A model generated the notes under the pieces. The model ran no database searches, was not told the origin of the DNA, and was given only the letters and a program-made list of their open reading frames with translations. The translations under genes and the position numbers were made by a program. From Rhodobacterales bacterium HTCC2255 (GTDB lineage: Bacteria; Pseudomonadota; Alphaproteobacteria; Rhodobacterales; Rhodobacteraceae): a stretch of DNA of 64,000 nucleotides. Of the stretch, positions 1 through 8,767 are shown piece by piece. Position 1 is the stretch's first letter. Every line of letters starts with the position of its first letter. The stretch is from contig DS022282.1 in the NCBI GenBank assembly GCA_000153745.1, forward strand, positions 62,001 to 126,000, read 5' to 3'.

Positions 1-662
1 CATTAAATGGAAAAAATCTTATTGGTGCATTTAACCAACCACAAATGGTATTAATCGACATAAATCTTTTGGATACTTTGTCTGCAAGAGACTTTTTAGC
101 CGGATATGGCGAAGTTATGAAGTATGGCCTTTTAGGCGATTGTGATTTCTTTGAATGGTTGGAAGATAATGCATTAGATATGGCAAAAGGAAATACTGAA
201 AAGAGAATTTATGCGGTTAAACGATCTTGTGAGATGAAAGCGGATATCGTTTCGCAAGATGAGCAGGAAAAAGGACAAAGAGCTTTATTAAATCTAGGGC
301 ATACATTTTGTCATGCTTTAGAGACGGCTACTGGGCTTTCAGACCGATTATTGCATGGTGAAGGGGTTGGTATTGGGTGTGCACTAGCATTTGAAACTTC
401 AATGAGGTTAGGGCTATGCCCTCAAGAAACACCAAGTAGAGTTCGTGCCCATTTAACAAAAATGGGAATGAAAGTAAGCCTTTCTGATATTCCGGGCAAT
501 TTACCAAATTCTGAAGAATTAATAAAGCTTATGAAACAAGATAAAAAAGCTGTTGATGGTAAAATTGCATTTATAATGGCAAAAGAAATTGGAAATGCAT
601 TTATTTTGCCAGATATTGATCTTGATATTGTAAAAAATGTTTTAAACGATGCTTTAATTTAA
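1..662 (+). CDS. aroB: 3-dehydroquinate synthase, C-terminal part (partial)
   Basis: This is the C-terminal 219 residues of AroB, which converts DAHP to 3-dehydroquinate in the shikimate pathway (cytoplasmic). The frame is open from base 3, so the 5' end lies outside the window and the first ATG at 45 is internal. Visible family motifs are GKNLIGAFNQP before that ATG, AGYGEVMKYG, NLGHTFCHALE and LLHGEGVGIG. These supply the Glu and two His that bind the catalytic zinc in characterised AroB proteins. The 3' end overlaps the convergent thioredoxin-like gene by 9 bp. The identity is secure; only the start is missing. Confidence 0.96.
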   Translation, partial: LNGKNLIGAFNQPQMVLIDINLLDTLSARDFLAGYGEVMKYGLLGDCDFFEWLEDNALDMAKGNTEKRIYAVKRSCEMKADIVSQDEQEKGQRALLNLGHTFCHALETATGLSDRLLHGEGVGIGCALAFETSMRLGLCPQETPSRVRAHLTKMGMKVSLSDIPGNLPNSEELIKLMKQDKKAVDGKIAFIMAKEIGNAFILPDIDLDIVKNVLNDALI

Positions 663-1289
663 TAGTTTTTTTAACTCTTCAAGTAATACTTCTCTATTAT
701 ATCCACGGTACCAATTATCGCCATTTCGCTTCTTCTCTAGAGTTTTCAATTCATGAGTGCTTGGCATATCTTTTGAAAATAAACCGTTTTGATCTACCGT
801 ATAAATAAAAGGTATAGAATCTTTAATGTGTTCTGCTCCACCTGTTTCAAATAAAACGTCATATCCATCAAATGAGTGTTGAGCTTCAATATTAGCAACA
901 ATGAAATTCTGAGAAACAAAAGCGTTTAATTCATTAGCTTGTTTTATTTCGGCTATTGATGGACGTTCATCTAAATCGTATCCTTGCTGACCTTCAAGTT
1001 TATAGCTGAATTTACCATAATTTCCCTTTATGTGTTCTTTAAATACATGACACCAGATACACCATTCTGCTCCATATATTATTAGAACAGTTTTATCTGT
1101 TTCGATAGCTTCAAGTAGAGCTTTTTTTAAAACATCTTTTTGGTATCCACACTCATCATATGATAATGCTCGTCCTGCGAAACAATCTTTATCTATTGAT
1201 TTTGGGTAGAATATAACTTTTTCATTCGCCAATGATGGTTGGGATATTAGCAGTAATATAACAAAAAATAATTTAATTAAGAAGAACAA
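654..1289 (-). CDS. Secreted thioredoxin-fold protein with CIWC motif
   Basis: A 211-residue exported protein that begins at a TTG (1287-1289) behind a strong GGGAGG Shine-Dalgarno about 6 bases upstream. The open frame reaches 1322, but this inner start gives a clean signal peptide (FFLIKLFFVILLLISQPSLA), so I prefer it. The motif YGAEWCIWCHVF is a thioredoxin-type CXXC active site, followed by a long insert and a SIPFIYTVDQNG stretch that resembles the cis-Pro strand. The start lies 13 bp inside the end of the upstream radical SAM gene, so translation of the two is probably coupled. It likely acts as a periplasmic thiol reductase or isomerase. The substrate is unknown and the family is not one I can name precisely. 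Confidence 0.8.
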   Translation of the reverse strand: MFFLIKLFFVILLLISQPSLANEKVIFYPKSIDKDCFAGRALSYDECGYQKDVLKKALLEAIETDKTVLIIYGAEWCIWCHVFKEHIKGNYGKFSYKLEGQQGYDLDERPSIAEIKQANELNAFVSQNFIVANIEAQHSFDGYDVLFETGGAEHIKDSIPFIYTVDQNGLFSKDMPSTHELKTLEKKRNGDNWYRGYNREVLLEELKKLLN

Positions 1290-2227
1290 CTTGCACCTCC
1301 CAAAACACAAAATTTTGCACAATGGGGGTGATTTAATTTTACAGAGACTTCTGCTTCTTCCAATGAATTACCCATTTCGAATTCTTTTGAATAGGGCAGT
1401 AATGTGCAGGCAACAACAGAAGGTTTTTTTGCGCCTTTTCTTTTTACAACCATTCTTGAAGATGCACACATTACATCTTTTGGAGATTTATTAAGAATTC
1501 CCCAACATTCAGTAGTAATTTCTGGAACATCAATTTTTTCGTCGATTTCAGGAAAAAGTACAGTAACATTGGGATCATTGGCATCAATTTCAAACTTGTT
1601 ATCATTGAAAAGTTTAGCATAACCAAGTCTGCTATCTATATCACTATCTCCCCAAACGGTACGACCAGCAATAGCCATTTTAAATCCCTTATCGCGAAGC
1701 CATTTCATACCATTTAAAGTAATATTGTAACTTCCTTTGCCTCTTTCAGTATCATGCAATTTGGCAGTATAGTGGTCTAAAGATACTCTTAATGTTAATC
1801 TTTCGTTATATTTTGATCTTAGATCAAGTAAGCCATTTTGAACTGATTTGCGCATCATTGGCAGCATAGCATTTGTTAAAATTAATACTTTATAATTGCG
1901 TTCTAAACATCTGCGAGCAATTTCAATCATATCTGGATTTAAAAATGGCTCACCACCAGTAAATGCAATTTCATTTGTTGCCCATTCTCTTTGATCTATT
2001 TGATCTAGATAATCACTAACTTCGTCAGGTGTGATATATACCAAGCTATCATTTTTTGGAGAGCTTTCTATGTAACAATTGACACACTCGATGTTGCATA
2101 ACGTACCAGTATTAAACCAAAGGGTGGTGGCCTTCATTAACGGAACTGAAGCACGTTGATCACCATTTGCTGTAACATCGGGGTTTATAAATTTTTTCTG
2201 CATTTCTAGAAAATTCATATCTTTCAT
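1277..2227 (-). CDS. Radical SAM protein with Cys-rich C-terminus
   Basis: A 316-residue radical SAM enzyme. The cluster motif C44-X3-C48-X2-C51 (LCNIECVNCY) would bind the [4Fe-4S] used to cleave S-adenosylmethionine, and FTGGEPFLNP follows around residues 89-98 as the SAM-binding GGEP motif. The C-terminal third carries further cysteines: ECWGIL, MCASSR, VACTLL, and finally C303-X3-C307-X6-C314. This resembles a SPASM-like auxiliary cluster region. Overlap with the exported thioredoxin-like gene downstream suggests a joint role. Reaction and substrate cannot be read from the sequence. No convincing Shine-Dalgarno precedes either of the two possible N-terminal ATGs (residues 1 and 4). Confidence 0.85.
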   Translation of the reverse strand: MKDMNFLEMQKKFINPDVTANGDQRASVPLMKATTLWFNTGTLCNIECVNCYIESSPKNDSLVYITPDEVSDYLDQIDQREWATNEIAFTGGEPFLNPDMIEIARRCLERNYKVLILTNAMLPMMRKSVQNGLLDLRSKYNERLTLRVSLDHYTAKLHDTERGKGSYNITLNGMKWLRDKGFKMAIAGRTVWGDSDIDSRLGYAKLFNDNKFEIDANDPNVTVLFPEIDEKIDVPEITTECWGILNKSPKDVMCASSRMVVKRKGAKKPSVVACTLLPYSKEFEMGNSLEEAEVSVKLNHPHCAKFCVLGGASCSS

Positions 2228-2445
2228 AAGTTATGTCATCTTTAATAATAATCTGGATTTATTTTCTATTATAAAATTAAAAGTTTAATTAAGAAAAGGG
2301 AAAAGCATTATTTTGTCACTACAAGGATATTAATATTAAATATATAAAAAATTTTACTTTACCTGGTTGATATTTGTAAGTGTCACAGTGCATATGCCTT
2401 AAATGATAGATGAAATTAAATAAGAAATATTGCAGGGGTCCTTAT

Positions 2446-3129
2446 ATGACAAAATTAATAAAATTCAGTTCTGTTGATATATTAATGAAAACTCTTTCAA
2501 GTCATGTTTCTAATGATTTAAGAGAAGCCCTTAAAATCAATAAAATGGTTAGCTTATCGGTACCAGGTGGAACAACACCTTCGCCATTTTTTGATTGCCT
2601 TTGTAACGAAGATCTTGAATGGCAAAGAGTAAATATTTTATTAAGTGATGAACGATATTTACCTGAAAATAATATTAGATCAAATACTGGTTTGATCCTG
2701 AAGCATTTGATTCAAAAAAAAGCCTCACCCGCAAAAGTGGTTAGTTTTTATGATAAAAACTTATCTGAAGAAGAGTTTGTCAATTTGAATGAACCACAAA
2801 TGAGTGCATTATTGCCAATTAATGTATCTGTATTAGGTATGGGAGAAGACATGCACACTGCAAGTTTATTCCCTGATAGTGATGAATTAACTGATGCTCT
2901 TGAGTCAGATAAAACTCTTCATGTGGTAAGACCAAAGTCACAACCAGAAGCACGGATAAGTTTATCAGGAAAAGCATTATCAAGTGCTAAAAAAACTTAT
3001 GTTTTAATATTAGGTGAAGATAAGCTAAATGCATACAAAATGGCATGTTCTGAAAACTCGGCAAAAAAAGCACCAATTAGGGTTGTTTTTGGCAGTAATA
3101 CGCAAGTGTTTTGGGCTAATAAAGTTTAA
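2446..3129 (+). CDS. pgl: 6-phosphogluconolactonase
   Basis: A 227-residue DevB/Pgl-type hydrolase that opens 6-phosphogluconolactone to 6-phosphogluconate in the oxidative pentose phosphate or Entner-Doudoroff route. Motifs are SVPGGTTPSPFF near the N-terminus, LLSDERYLP, and VLGMGEDMHTASLFP, close to the family GMGxDGHTASLFP signature. Length fits the family. I chose the ATG at 2446 because AGGGG lies about 8 bases upstream; the ATG at 2410 in the same frame has no such site. Neither zwf nor edd is adjacent. It runs convergently into the ASKHA-domain gene with a 4-bp gap. Confidence 0.92.
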   Translation: MTKLIKFSSVDILMKTLSSHVSNDLREALKINKMVSLSVPGGTTPSPFFDCLCNEDLEWQRVNILLSDERYLPENNIRSNTGLILKHLIQKKASPAKVVSFYDKNLSEEEFVNLNEPQMSALLPINVSVLGMGEDMHTASLFPDSDELTDALESDKTLHVVRPKSQPEARISLSGKALSSAKKTYVLILGEDKLNAYKMACSENSAKKAPIRVVFGSNTQVFWANKV

Positions 3130-3133
3130 GTAT

Positions 3134-5176
3134 TTAGTTGCGTCGCCGCCGGCGGGTTCCTTCTTTTGAATTGCCCATGTTGAAATTTATTAATGGTAGA
3201 TTTACATGTGTTTCAAGAATAGGGAATTTTTCTACTGAGTTTGGTATAGCGGATGCATTTACAAAATGTTCTTGGAACCTGGGTTCTATTGCAGTTTCAA
3301 TTTTGTGTATTTCTGTGACAATCTTTTCTATATCAGAACGTGCAGAATGATTAAGTAAAGCAATGCGCGCGCCTGTTCCAGCAGCATTTCCTGCCGATGA
3401 AACATTTTTCAATTTGCAATCTGGGATCATACCTAAAGCCATTGCGTGTTTTGGACTGATATGCGCACCAAAAGCTCCCGCTAAAACAATGCGATCTACA
3501 TTGTCTACCTCAAATTTGTCCATCAATAATCGTGCACCCGAATATAATGCAGCCTTTGCCATTTGAATTTCTCTAATATCACGATTTGTAATTGTAATTT
3601 TTGGGCCGTTTGATGCACTTCCATCGTAAACTAAATATGAGAACGTTCTTCCATCTTGAAAACAACGGCTAGTTGCAGTTTGCTCTGGGCTTCCAATAAG
3701 CCCTGGCCCATCGACAATACCTGCCATTCGCATTTCTGCAACCATTTCAATAATCCCGGATCCACATATCCCTGTAATTCCACTTGATTTGATTGAGTCT
3801 TCAAAGCCAATTTCATCTGACCAATAATCTGAGCCTATAACTTTAAATCGAGGATCTTTGGTGGTTGGGTCTATTTCAACATGTTCAATTGCTCCTGGCG
3901 CGGCTCTTTGTCCACTCGATATCTGCGCTCCTTCGAATGCAGGCCCTGTTGGAGATGAACATGCCAATACTTTATCTTTGTTCCCTAAGAGAATTTCAGC
4001 GTTTGTTCCCACATCAACAATGAGAACAAGATCTTCAGATGTATTGGGGCTTTCAGATAAAGCTACGGCTGCAGCATCTGCTCCAACATGACCCGCAATA
4101 CAAGGCAAGAGATATACATTTGAAGCAGAATGCATCTGGCTCAATCCAAGATTTGACGATTTCGTATTAATTGCATTTGAAGTGGCTAAAGCAAATGGAG
4201 CTTGCCCCAATTCGAAAGGATCAATGCCTAAAAATAAATGATGCATAACTGGATTACATACAAATACTGCGTCCATTATTAGATTAGTACTTATGTTTGC
4301 TTCTTGAGCAACTTCAGAAAATAATTCGTTCATTCCAGCTCTTACGGATGAAGTCATTTCCTCGTCACCTTTAGAATTCATCATCGAATAGCTTACGCGG
4401 GACATTAAATCTTCGCCAAACCTAATTTGTGGATTCATACTTCCAGATGATGCAACTACTTCACCTGTTTGCAAATCGCAAAGATGTGCTGCAATAGTTG
4501 TTGATCCTAAATCTACTGCCATGCCGTAAATACTGCCTTCATAATAACCTGGCCAAATTTCAACTATATTTGATTTGTTCGAATTAGTATCAGAATGTAT
4601 TGCACAAGTTACTTTCCATTCACCTTTGCGCAATGCAGTTTGTATTTTTTTTAAGATGGAAAAATCAGCTTCTAATGATGATAAATTCCACTCTTTATCC
4701 AATGCTTCAATTAATCTTTCCAGATCTCCCGAGGGTTTGTGCATATCTGGTTGTTCGACTTCAACATAAAATAATCTTGTAGTCGGATTAATTAAAATAT
4801 CTCGTGCTTCAGCACGTTTACGTACAACTTGTTTATGCACTTGGCTCTCAGGTGGAACATCTATTACTATATCACCTTGCACTGTAGCTTGGCAGCCTAA
4901 GCGTCTACCGTCGATCATACCACGTTTAGATTTGTATCTTTCCTCAACCGAGTTCCAATCACTTATGGCATTATTTTGTACTGTAACTCCATGTTTTGAA
5001 AATTCTCCAAATGATGGGGTAATTTGACAACGCGAACATATTCCTCGTCCACCGCAAACACTGTCAAGATCGACACCTAACTGGCGAGCGGCGGTCAAAA
5101 TAGGTGTTCCAACAGGAAATTCTCCCCGTTTTCCGGATGGAGTAAATATTACTAAAGGATTATTTTTATTTTCCAT
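3134..5176 (-). CDS. ASKHA-domain [2Fe-2S] protein, RACo-like corrinoid activator (DUF4445)
   Basis: A 680-residue protein with an N-terminal plant-type ferredoxin domain (Cys41, Cys47, Cys50 and Cys95 in CGGRGICSRC ... RRLGC). A linker domain follows, then a long ASKHA-type ATPase region starting near residue 219 (AVDLGSTTIAAHL, VDVGTNAEILLGN, CSSPTGPAFEG). This is the architecture of RACo/RamA reductive activators, which use ATP and a [2Fe-2S] electron to return Co(II) corrinoid proteins to active Co(I). The C-terminus ends in a basic tail, RRRRRN. It is the last gene of the methyl-transfer cassette, 8 bp after the MeTr gene. The activator role is inferred from the family and the context. 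No corrinoid protein is encoded next to it. Confidence 0.85.
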   Translation of the reverse strand: MENKNNPLVIFTPSGKRGEFPVGTPILTAARQLGVDLDSVCGGRGICSRCQITPSFGEFSKHGVTVQNNAISDWNSVEERYKSKRGMIDGRRLGCQATVQGDIVIDVPPESQVHKQVVRKRAEARDILINPTTRLFYVEVEQPDMHKPSGDLERLIEALDKEWNLSSLEADFSILKKIQTALRKGEWKVTCAIHSDTNSNKSNIVEIWPGYYEGSIYGMAVDLGSTTIAAHLCDLQTGEVVASSGSMNPQIRFGEDLMSRVSYSMMNSKGDEEMTSSVRAGMNELFSEVAQEANISTNLIMDAVFVCNPVMHHLFLGIDPFELGQAPFALATSNAINTKSSNLGLSQMHSASNVYLLPCIAGHVGADAAAVALSESPNTSEDLVLIVDVGTNAEILLGNKDKVLACSSPTGPAFEGAQISSGQRAAPGAIEHVEIDPTTKDPRFKVIGSDYWSDEIGFEDSIKSSGITGICGSGIIEMVAEMRMAGIVDGPGLIGSPEQTATSRCFQDGRTFSYLVYDGSASNGPKITITNRDIREIQMAKAALYSGARLLMDKFEVDNVDRIVLAGAFGAHISPKHAMALGMIPDCKLKNVSSAGNAAGTGARIALLNHSARSDIEKIVTEIHKIETAIEPRFQEHFVNASAIPNSVEKFPILETHVNLPLINFNMGNSKEGTRRRRRN

Positions 5177-5184
5177 TAAATATA

Positions 5185-6264
5185 TTAAGCCCTACGTCGA
5201 CGACCGCCTGATCGTCCTGCACGCCCACCAGCACCACTACTAGCATTTGGATTTTTATTAGTTCTAATCCATTCTGATCCATTTGGATCATTGTTTGTCA
5301 AGAAATTTGCTGCTCTTATAGCTTCCATTTCTTTACCTGCTTTAGATTTAGTTGATCCCATCCCTGTGATATTTGCTAATAATTCCATATCAATATCATC
5401 AGGGACTATTATTCCAGCAGCAGTTAATTCATCAAGTTTTGTTTGTAACTTCTTTGGCCCTACAGGCAATGCCACAGGGTTCATAATAGCCGAAGTCATT
5501 CCAGCAGTTATTGCCATTGGTAAAAAAGCATTGTTTATGCCGTGTCTATTTGGCAGCCCAAATGAAATATTTGAAGCACCGCATGTAGTATTAACTCCCA
5601 GTTCTTCTCGTAACCTTCGAACAAGTGCGAAAACCTGCAATCCCGCAGTACCCATTGCCCCGATTGGCATTACTAATGGGTCAACAACGATATCATGTGC
5701 TGGAATTCCAAAATCTGCTGCTCTGTTAACAATTTTTTTAGCAACTTCAAATCTGACATCTGGGTCTTCTGAAATACCAGTGTCATCATTTGATATTGCT
5801 ACAACAGGCACATTATATTTTTTTACAAGTGGTAATACTAGTTCTAACCGTTCTTCCTCACCAGTAACTGAGTTTAATAGGGGACGACCCTGAGCAGCTT
5901 CCAAACCCTCTTTCAATGCGCCAGGAACAGAACTATCAATACATAGTGGCACATCGCAAATAGCTTGAACCCGTTTTATCAACTCTTTCATTAATGGTGG
6001 TTCAACAAAATTATTATCTGCATATCGCGGATCTTCTGCCATTTTATTAGCAAAAACTGCTCCTGAATTTATATCTAATATTGTGGCACCAGCAGCAACT
6101 TGAGCAATTGCATCAGCTTCAACAGTAGAAAAATCTCCCACCTCAAGTTCAAGAGCTAATTTTTTACGTCCTGTTGGGTTAATTCTTTCACCAATCACTG
6201 CAAAAGGTTGATCAAAACCAATGATTGTAGTTTTGGTTTTGCTTTCTATAATCGTTCTAGTCAT
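5185..6264 (-). CDS. Methyltetrahydrofolate:corrinoid methyltransferase (pterin-binding)
   Basis: A 359-residue TIM-barrel protein of the pterin-binding/MeTr family, which moves a methyl group between methyl-tetrahydrofolate and a corrinoid. Motifs include FAVIGERINPTGRKKL near the N-terminus, ATILDINSGA, PLCIDSSVPGAL, PLLNSVTGEEE, IVVDPLVMPIG and CGASNISFGLPNR. AAGGAAG sits about 6 bases before the ATG. The end is unusual: a Gly/Arg-rich tail (GRAGRSGGRRRRA) beyond the barrel, echoed by the Arg tail of the next gene. It sits 11 bp after the MTHFR gene, so the two are surely co-transcribed. A dihydropteroate synthase role is unlikely given this context. Confidence 0.9.
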   Translation of the reverse strand: MTRTIIESKTKTTIIGFDQPFAVIGERINPTGRKKLALELEVGDFSTVEADAIAQVAAGATILDINSGAVFANKMAEDPRYADNNFVEPPLMKELIKRVQAICDVPLCIDSSVPGALKEGLEAAQGRPLLNSVTGEEERLELVLPLVKKYNVPVVAISNDDTGISEDPDVRFEVAKKIVNRAADFGIPAHDIVVDPLVMPIGAMGTAGLQVFALVRRLREELGVNTTCGASNISFGLPNRHGINNAFLPMAITAGMTSAIMNPVALPVGPKKLQTKLDELTAAGIIVPDDIDMELLANITGMGSTKSKAGKEMEAIRAANFLTNNDPNGSEWIRTNKNPNASSGAGGRAGRSGGRRRRA

Positions 6265-6275
6265 TCTATCTTCCT

Positions 6276-7196
6276 TTAGGATTGCAGTGCGGGTGTCGCA
6301 GATATTCCACCATTTTCAATTGTCCATTTAGCATTAGTTTTAATTCCCCCCAATGGAAAAAAATGCACATTTGTTATGAGAAAATTAGGATTTAAAGCTT
6401 TATACTCTGCTAATTCAGTTAAGAATTGATCAGGTTTAAATGGCAATAATAATTTTGTAACATCTTTTGCCCTACGTTTTAGAACCCTCAATGAGGCGCC
6501 AACGCCACAAGCCATTGAAAATTTAATCATAGTTTGGAGTTTTGCTGGACCAGCAACACCAATATGTATTGGGATGTCTATTCCCATAGATGCCATTCGA
6601 TCTGCCCACTCAATCACAGGGCCAGACTCAAAGCAAAATTGTGTAGTAATAGCCATATTAGCATCTGTTTTTTGTGAAAATTCTTGTTTCCAAGAAATTG
6701 CAGAATCAACATTTTTTGTTTTTCCATCTATATCGATATCCATATTACCTTCAGGATGACCAGCAACATGCAAATTTTTAAAACCTGCTTTATCAAATTC
6801 TCCAGTATCTAATAGGTCCATTGAGGAATGGAATTCGCCATATGGTTGGTTGACACCACCTGCTAATAATAATGCGTCTTTGACACCGGCTTCATTTTTA
6901 TAACGATCAATCCAATTAACTAAAACTTCTTTACTTTCAATAATTCTAGCGGGAAAGTGGGGCATAACATTATAACCTTCGTCTGTTAAACGTTTAGCAG
7001 TGTCAATCATCTCATTTATTGATGTGCCTTCAATATGGGCTATGTAAACTCTTGTATTCTGGGGTAAAAGTTCTTTAAAATTTTCAATTTTTGAAGCAGT
7101 TCGTGGCATCACTTCGATTGAAAAATTTTTTAGAAATGCTTCAAGCGCAGGATTGATTTCTGAAACTTTATTTGATGAAAAATTTAAAATAGACAT
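6276..7196 (-). CDS. Methylenetetrahydrofolate reductase family protein
   Basis: A 306-residue MetF-like TIM-barrel flavoprotein, expected to interconvert 5,10-methylene- and 5-methyl-tetrahydrofolate. Supporting stretches are IEVMPRTASKIENF near the start, VYIAHIEGTSINEMIDTAKRL, VMPHFPARII, ALLLAGGVNQPYGEF, HPEGN, ITTQFCFES and IHIGVAGPAKLQTMIKFS, which follow the order of conserved blocks in MTHFR. In this cassette, between the virulence-factor-family gene and MeTr, it probably serves oxidation or disposal of methyl groups taken from a methylated substrate, and not methionine synthesis. That direction is inferred from context. No obvious strong ribosome site is seen; a GGGG stretch lies 4 to 7 bases upstream. 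Confidence 0.87.
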   Translation of the reverse strand: MSILNFSSNKVSEINPALEAFLKNFSIEVMPRTASKIENFKELLPQNTRVYIAHIEGTSINEMIDTAKRLTDEGYNVMPHFPARIIESKEVLVNWIDRYKNEAGVKDALLLAGGVNQPYGEFHSSMDLLDTGEFDKAGFKNLHVAGHPEGNMDIDIDGKTKNVDSAISWKQEFSQKTDANMAITTQFCFESGPVIEWADRMASMGIDIPIHIGVAGPAKLQTMIKFSMACGVGASLRVLKRRAKDVTKLLLPFKPDQFLTELAEYKALNPNFLITNVHFFPLGGIKTNAKWTIENGGISATPALQS

Positions 7197-7213
7197 TGCG
7201 CCCCACTTGAAAG

Positions 7214-7510
7214 TTATTCCCAGCCGTCATTGGCTATTAGAGATTTAATTCTTTCTTGGTCGTATTCAATATTGATACGTTCGGCTTCGCTTTTTGCGAC
7301 TTCTTCCGCGTCGCCATCGACTTCAATTGGTTTTGATTTTCGCCATTCAGCTAAATATGCATCATCTCCAGCTGCACCTGTTTTCATTGCGGCCCTATCA
7401 ATGGCTTGTTCAAATCTTTCAGGAAGCTGTTTTTTTGCAGCTCTCCTACCTTTTCCAACTATGACTTGAGCGGGAATGTCTCGCCAGTAAACGATAATAA
7501 GTGATGGCAT
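7214..7510 (-). CDS. Virulence-factor family protein (small, cytoplasmic)
   Basis: A 98-residue soluble protein beginning MPSLIIVYWRDIPAQVIVGKG, which I recognise as the conserved alphaproteobacterial family labelled virulence factor in Pfam. That name is historical and gives no function. I start at the ATG at 7508-7510 because AAGGAAA precedes it at good spacing; the open frame runs on to 7576 without such a site. The rest is charged (RRAAKKQLPERFEQAIDRAA, then an acidic C-terminus). It is the first gene of the methyl-transfer cassette, 17 bp before the MTHFR gene. A partner role for that pathway is a reasonable inference. Confidence 0.8.
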   Translation of the reverse strand: MPSLIIVYWRDIPAQVIVGKGRRAAKKQLPERFEQAIDRAAMKTGAAGDDAYLAEWRKSKPIEVDGDAEEVAKSEAERINIEYDQERIKSLIANDGWE

Positions 7511-7659
7511 TGTAAGTTTCCTTTTATTCAACTCTATTCTTTTTTTGTAATTATCAGAATCATTTTTCGACTGCATTATGAAAATAACGACAAATTTCTA
7601 TATTCATATTTTAGATTAAAGAGATTGCAGGATAGAAGTCATAAGCGTAGGTTCTTATT

Positions 7660-8757
7660 ATGTCTGGAAAGCAAAAAAACAAATCAAAATCATTGCAATC
7701 ACCGTCTATTATTACGGAAGGATTGCCATTGTTCGCTGCTTTGGATTTAGGAACAAATAGTTGCCGTATGTTAATAGCAAGACCAAGAAAAAATGATTTT
7801 GAAGTCATCGATGCATTTTCAAAAACTGTATACCTTGGCAAGGGGATGGATTCTACTGGTAAGTTATCTAACTCTGCTATGAGGCGCACCATTTCTGCAC
7901 TTCATGTATGTCAGAAAAAATTAAACCAAAATGATGTAAAATACTCACGTCTTGTTGCAACTGCAGCTTGTAGGCAAGCACTGAACGGTCGAGATTTTAT
8001 AAAAAGAGTATGCAAGGATACTAAACTAAAACTTGAAATAATAAAGCCATCAGAAGAAGCAAGGCTAGCAGTAATTGGAAGCGTAGGTCATCTAAAAGCA
8101 AAGACTGAACAAGTGTTGGTTGTTGATATCGGTGGTGGTTCAACTGAACTTGTATGGCTCGATTTAACAAACGTTGAGCCAAAAAATAGAAAAAATTCAA
8201 TTATGCTAATGCAAAGCAATCAATTAAGAAGAAAAGAATTAGACAAATTAACGGGTGTAAAGGTTGTCGATTGGATTTCAGTTCCATTTGGTGTCACAAC
8301 TCTAAAAGAGCAATACAGTGATGTTGAAGAGGATAAAGCGGCATATGCTATGATGTCTTGGAGTTTTGAAGAATATATTTCGCATTTTGGGCCATCTCAA
8401 AGTGACGATTTGAAAATATTACCAAATTTTCAAATCATAGGTACATCTGGAACTATCACTACCATTGCAGCAACTAAATTAGGTTTACAAAGATACGATC
8501 GCCAAAAAGTTGATGGGTATGAGATGACATCAGCAGAAGTAGGTTTGGAAATTGATAGATATTTGACAGGTGGGCCAGAATGGCGCGCAAAAAACCCTTG
8601 TATTGGCGATAGTCGTAAAGATTTCATAATGTCTGGTGCTGCTATCTTAAGGTCTATTTTGCGAGTTTGGCCTACAAATACGCTTACAGTTGCAGATCGT
8701 GGACTGAGAGAAGGAATTTTATATTCTCAGATGGTCAAACAGGGTTTCTTAAGTTAA
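7660..8757 (+). CDS. ppx: Exopolyphosphatase / pppGpp phosphatase family protein
   Basis: A 365-residue ASKHA-fold phosphatase of the Ppx/GppA family, which hydrolyses terminal phosphates of polyphosphate and, in some members, pppGpp. ALDLGTNSCRMLIA (about residues 27-40), VVDIGGGSTELVWL (about 154) and IIGTSGTITTIAAT are the phosphate-binding loops of the family. A basic Lys/Ser-rich leader of about 20 residues precedes the domain. It lacks the long C-terminal HD-like part of E. coli Ppx, as usual in alphaproteobacteria. rlmE follows 10 bp downstream, a common alphaproteobacterial pair. Ppx and GppA activities cannot be separated from sequence alone. Confidence 0.9.
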   Translation: MSGKQKNKSKSLQSPSIITEGLPLFAALDLGTNSCRMLIARPRKNDFEVIDAFSKTVYLGKGMDSTGKLSNSAMRRTISALHVCQKKLNQNDVKYSRLVATAACRQALNGRDFIKRVCKDTKLKLEIIKPSEEARLAVIGSVGHLKAKTEQVLVVDIGGGSTELVWLDLTNVEPKNRKNSIMLMQSNQLRRKELDKLTGVKVVDWISVPFGVTTLKEQYSDVEEDKAAYAMMSWSFEEYISHFGPSQSDDLKILPNFQIIGTSGTITTIAATKLGLQRYDRQKVDGYEMTSAEVGLEIDRYLTGGPEWRAKNPCIGDSRKDFIMSGAAILRSILRVWPTNTLTVADRGLREGILYSQMVKQGFLS

Positions 8758-8767
8758 CTAGGCAATT

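Noticed and set aside
1291-1622. Two overlapping plus-strand open frames of about 70 codons
   Set aside because: Both are antisense to the radical SAM gene and lack ribosome sites.
5291-5893. A 200-codon open frame on the plus strand
   Set aside because: It is antisense to the well-supported MeTr gene, has no ribosome site and no recognisable domain; a codon-bias shadow.
7611-7892. A 93-codon minus-strand open frame overlapping the start of ppx
   Set aside because: It is antisense to the conserved N-terminus of the Ppx/GppA protein and shows no signal or motif.
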